DNA from: Carboxylicivirga longa
GTDB taxonomy: Bacteria > Bacteroidota > Bacteroidia > Bacteroidales > Marinilabiliaceae
Length of the DNA stretch: 64,000 nt
Assembly: GCF_050589825.1 (NCBI RefSeq)
Contig: NZ_JBNGOZ010000007.1
Location: 1 to 64,000, forward strand
Reading direction: 5' to 3'
Of this stretch, positions 63,189 through 64,000 are shown piece after piece; the first letter of the stretch is position 1; each line of letters opens with the position of its first letter. The notes beneath the pieces are model-generated. The model did no database searches, was not told the DNA's origin, and saw nothing but the letters and a program-made list of their open reading frames with translations. A program made the position numbers and the translations under genes.

Positions 63189-63691
63189 AGATAACAAACA
63201 TAATAGTGGCGGCTCTGGCTGTCCTTATCATCAGCGCCTGCTCTGTTAGCATGACCATGAGCGGTGCTTCCATCCCGGAAAACATCTCCACCTTCTCGGT
63301 GCAGTACTTCGACAACCGGGCACCCCTGATTAACCCGGTGCTCAGTCAAAATTTCACCGAAGGTCTTAAAGACCGTATCTCAAACGAGTCGCGCTTAAAG
63401 CTGGTGAATGGAACCGGTAATGTTGATTTCTCGGGTGAGATAACGGGTTACAGTGTACGTCCCATGGCCATACAGGCAGATGCCGTTTCGGCGGAAACAC
63501 GCTTATCGATGACCATTAAGGTACGCTACAAAAATTACAAAGACCCCAAAGTAAATTGGGAGAGCACTTTTTCAGCCTTCCGCGATTTCCCATCAGATCA
63601 GAATATTAATGCTGTAGAAAATGACCTGACGACGGAGATGATTGAAGAGATAACAGAAAATATTTTTAACAAAGCTTTTGCCGACTGGTAG
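63185..63691 (+). CDS. lptE: LPS-assembly lipoprotein LptE
   Basis: A 168-residue lipoprotein with signal peptide and lipobox (ALAVLIISAC, Cys19). The mature part (SGASIPENISTFSVQYFDNRAPLINPVLSQNFTEGLKDRIS ... GEITGYSVRP) is the Bacteroidota LptE pattern. It plugs the LptD barrel at the outer membrane to deliver lipopolysaccharide. Translationally coupled to the sigma-54 activator gene by a 4-base overlap. Confidence 0.88.
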   Translation: MKITNIIVAALAVLIISACSVSMTMSGASIPENISTFSVQYFDNRAPLINPVLSQNFTEGLKDRISNESRLKLVNGTGNVDFSGEITGYSVRPMAIQADAVSAETRLSMTIKVRYKNYKDPKVNWESTFSAFRDFPSDQNINAVENDLTTEMIEEITENIFNKAFADW

Positions 63692-63712
63692 CACAAGACT
63701 GGTATTCTGTGT

Positions 63713-64000
63713 ATGAAAAAAACTGACTTTTTTGATTTAGTGGCGCAACCTGCCTTGCTCGATGAATCGTCGTTGCCTGCTTTGCATGAGATTGTTGATG
63801 AATTCCCCTGGTTTCAGTCGGCACGCATGCTACTCATAAAAAACCTTCATACCCTGGAACATGTTCGTTTTAATGGAACATTAAAACAGTCAGCTGCTTA
63901 TATTGCCGACCGCAAGCGTCTGTATGAACTTATTCATACAACAGCTGTGCAGAAAGTGCCCCAGAGCGAAATCATAAAACCGGCAGAACCAGCGAAGAAA
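63713..64000 (+). CDS. hypothetical protein, truncated by the window edge
   Basis: An open frame from ATG 63713 runs 96 codons to the right edge without a stop. The visible part starts MKKTDFFDLVAQPALL and contains EIVDEFPWFQSARMLLIKNL and a Tyr-Ile-Ala-Asp-Arg stretch; no signal peptide, mostly helical. Position 21 bases after lptE implies the same transcript. I recall helical proteins of unknown function in this spot in related genomes, before secG, but cannot confirm here. Confidence 0.75.
   Translation, partial: MKKTDFFDLVAQPALLDESSLPALHEIVDEFPWFQSARMLLIKNLHTLEHVRFNGTLKQSAAYIADRKRLYELIHTTAVQKVPQSEIIKPAEPAKK

Noticed and set aside
1..64000. tRNA, rRNA, transposase, integrase or prophage genes
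   Set aside because: Looked for in reading; no tRNA-like T-arm with acceptor stem, ribosomal RNA segment or mobile-element protein was recognised. A covariance-model scan could still find a missed tRNA.

Overview
The window reads as one chromosome segment of a Bacteroidota bacterium, most likely Bacteroidales/Marinilabiliales-like. The support is a PKD-repeat surface protein with a type B gliding/T9SS sorting tail next to a PorP/SprF-family protein, an lpxC-fabZ gene fusion, a DUF4136-type lipoprotein, many small outer-membrane barrels, and intergenic matches to the Bacteroidota -7 promoter box TAnnTTTG. I see no rRNA, tRNA, CRISPR array, transposase, integrase or phage gene.

Layout. 1-5 kb: a five-unit tandem array of about 165-bp units, then a barrel/PH-like gene pair, aroB-aroA, and two more repeat copies. 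5.2-7.8 kb: a barrel gene, then a visibly A+T-rich two-gene cassette (voltage-gated-like ion channel plus PD-(D/E)xK nuclease-like protein) between two terminators. 7.8-14 kb: folE, a nitroreductase, a tandem Fe-type and Mn-type superoxide dismutase pair, a MATE exporter and a proline dehydrogenase. 14.3-19.8 kb: giant PKD adhesin and PorP/SprF partner. 19.8-23.2 kb: lipoprotein, small heat-shock protein, a possible small RNA, barrel and DUF4136 genes.

23.2-39.6 kb is the most unusual part. Three hexameric-type glutamate dehydrogenase paralogs surround two very large paralogous proteins that join response-regulator receiver domains to a PEP-synthase-like ATP-grasp domain but lack the phosphohistidine and PEP domains. 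One dehydrogenase copy has Met where the catalytic Lys should be. An ExbB/ExbD energy-transduction operon and an asparaginase/TatD pair lie within this part.

39.9-51.1 kb: a D-lactate-dehydrogenase-like FAD/Fe-S fusion, a truncated hemoglobin, a complete sufBCDSE-sufT iron-sulfur assembly operon, and queG, whose product needs Fe-S clusters. 51.1-55.9 kb: lipid A genes lpxD, lpxC-fabZ, lpxA and an HD-domain phosphohydrolase. 56-60.8 kb: rimP-nusA-infB with a probable leader attenuator. 60.9-64 kb: kdsB, a receiver-less sigma-54 activator overlapping lptE, and a truncated gene at the window edge.

Two dispersed repeat families occur: the 165-bp palindrome-bearing unit (seven copies, some partial) and a MITE-like element of about 107 bp (three copies), two of which supply the stop codon of the gene beside them. 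Functions are assigned from motif recognition only. Promoter calls rest on short consensus matches in A+T-rich spacers, so some will be chance.
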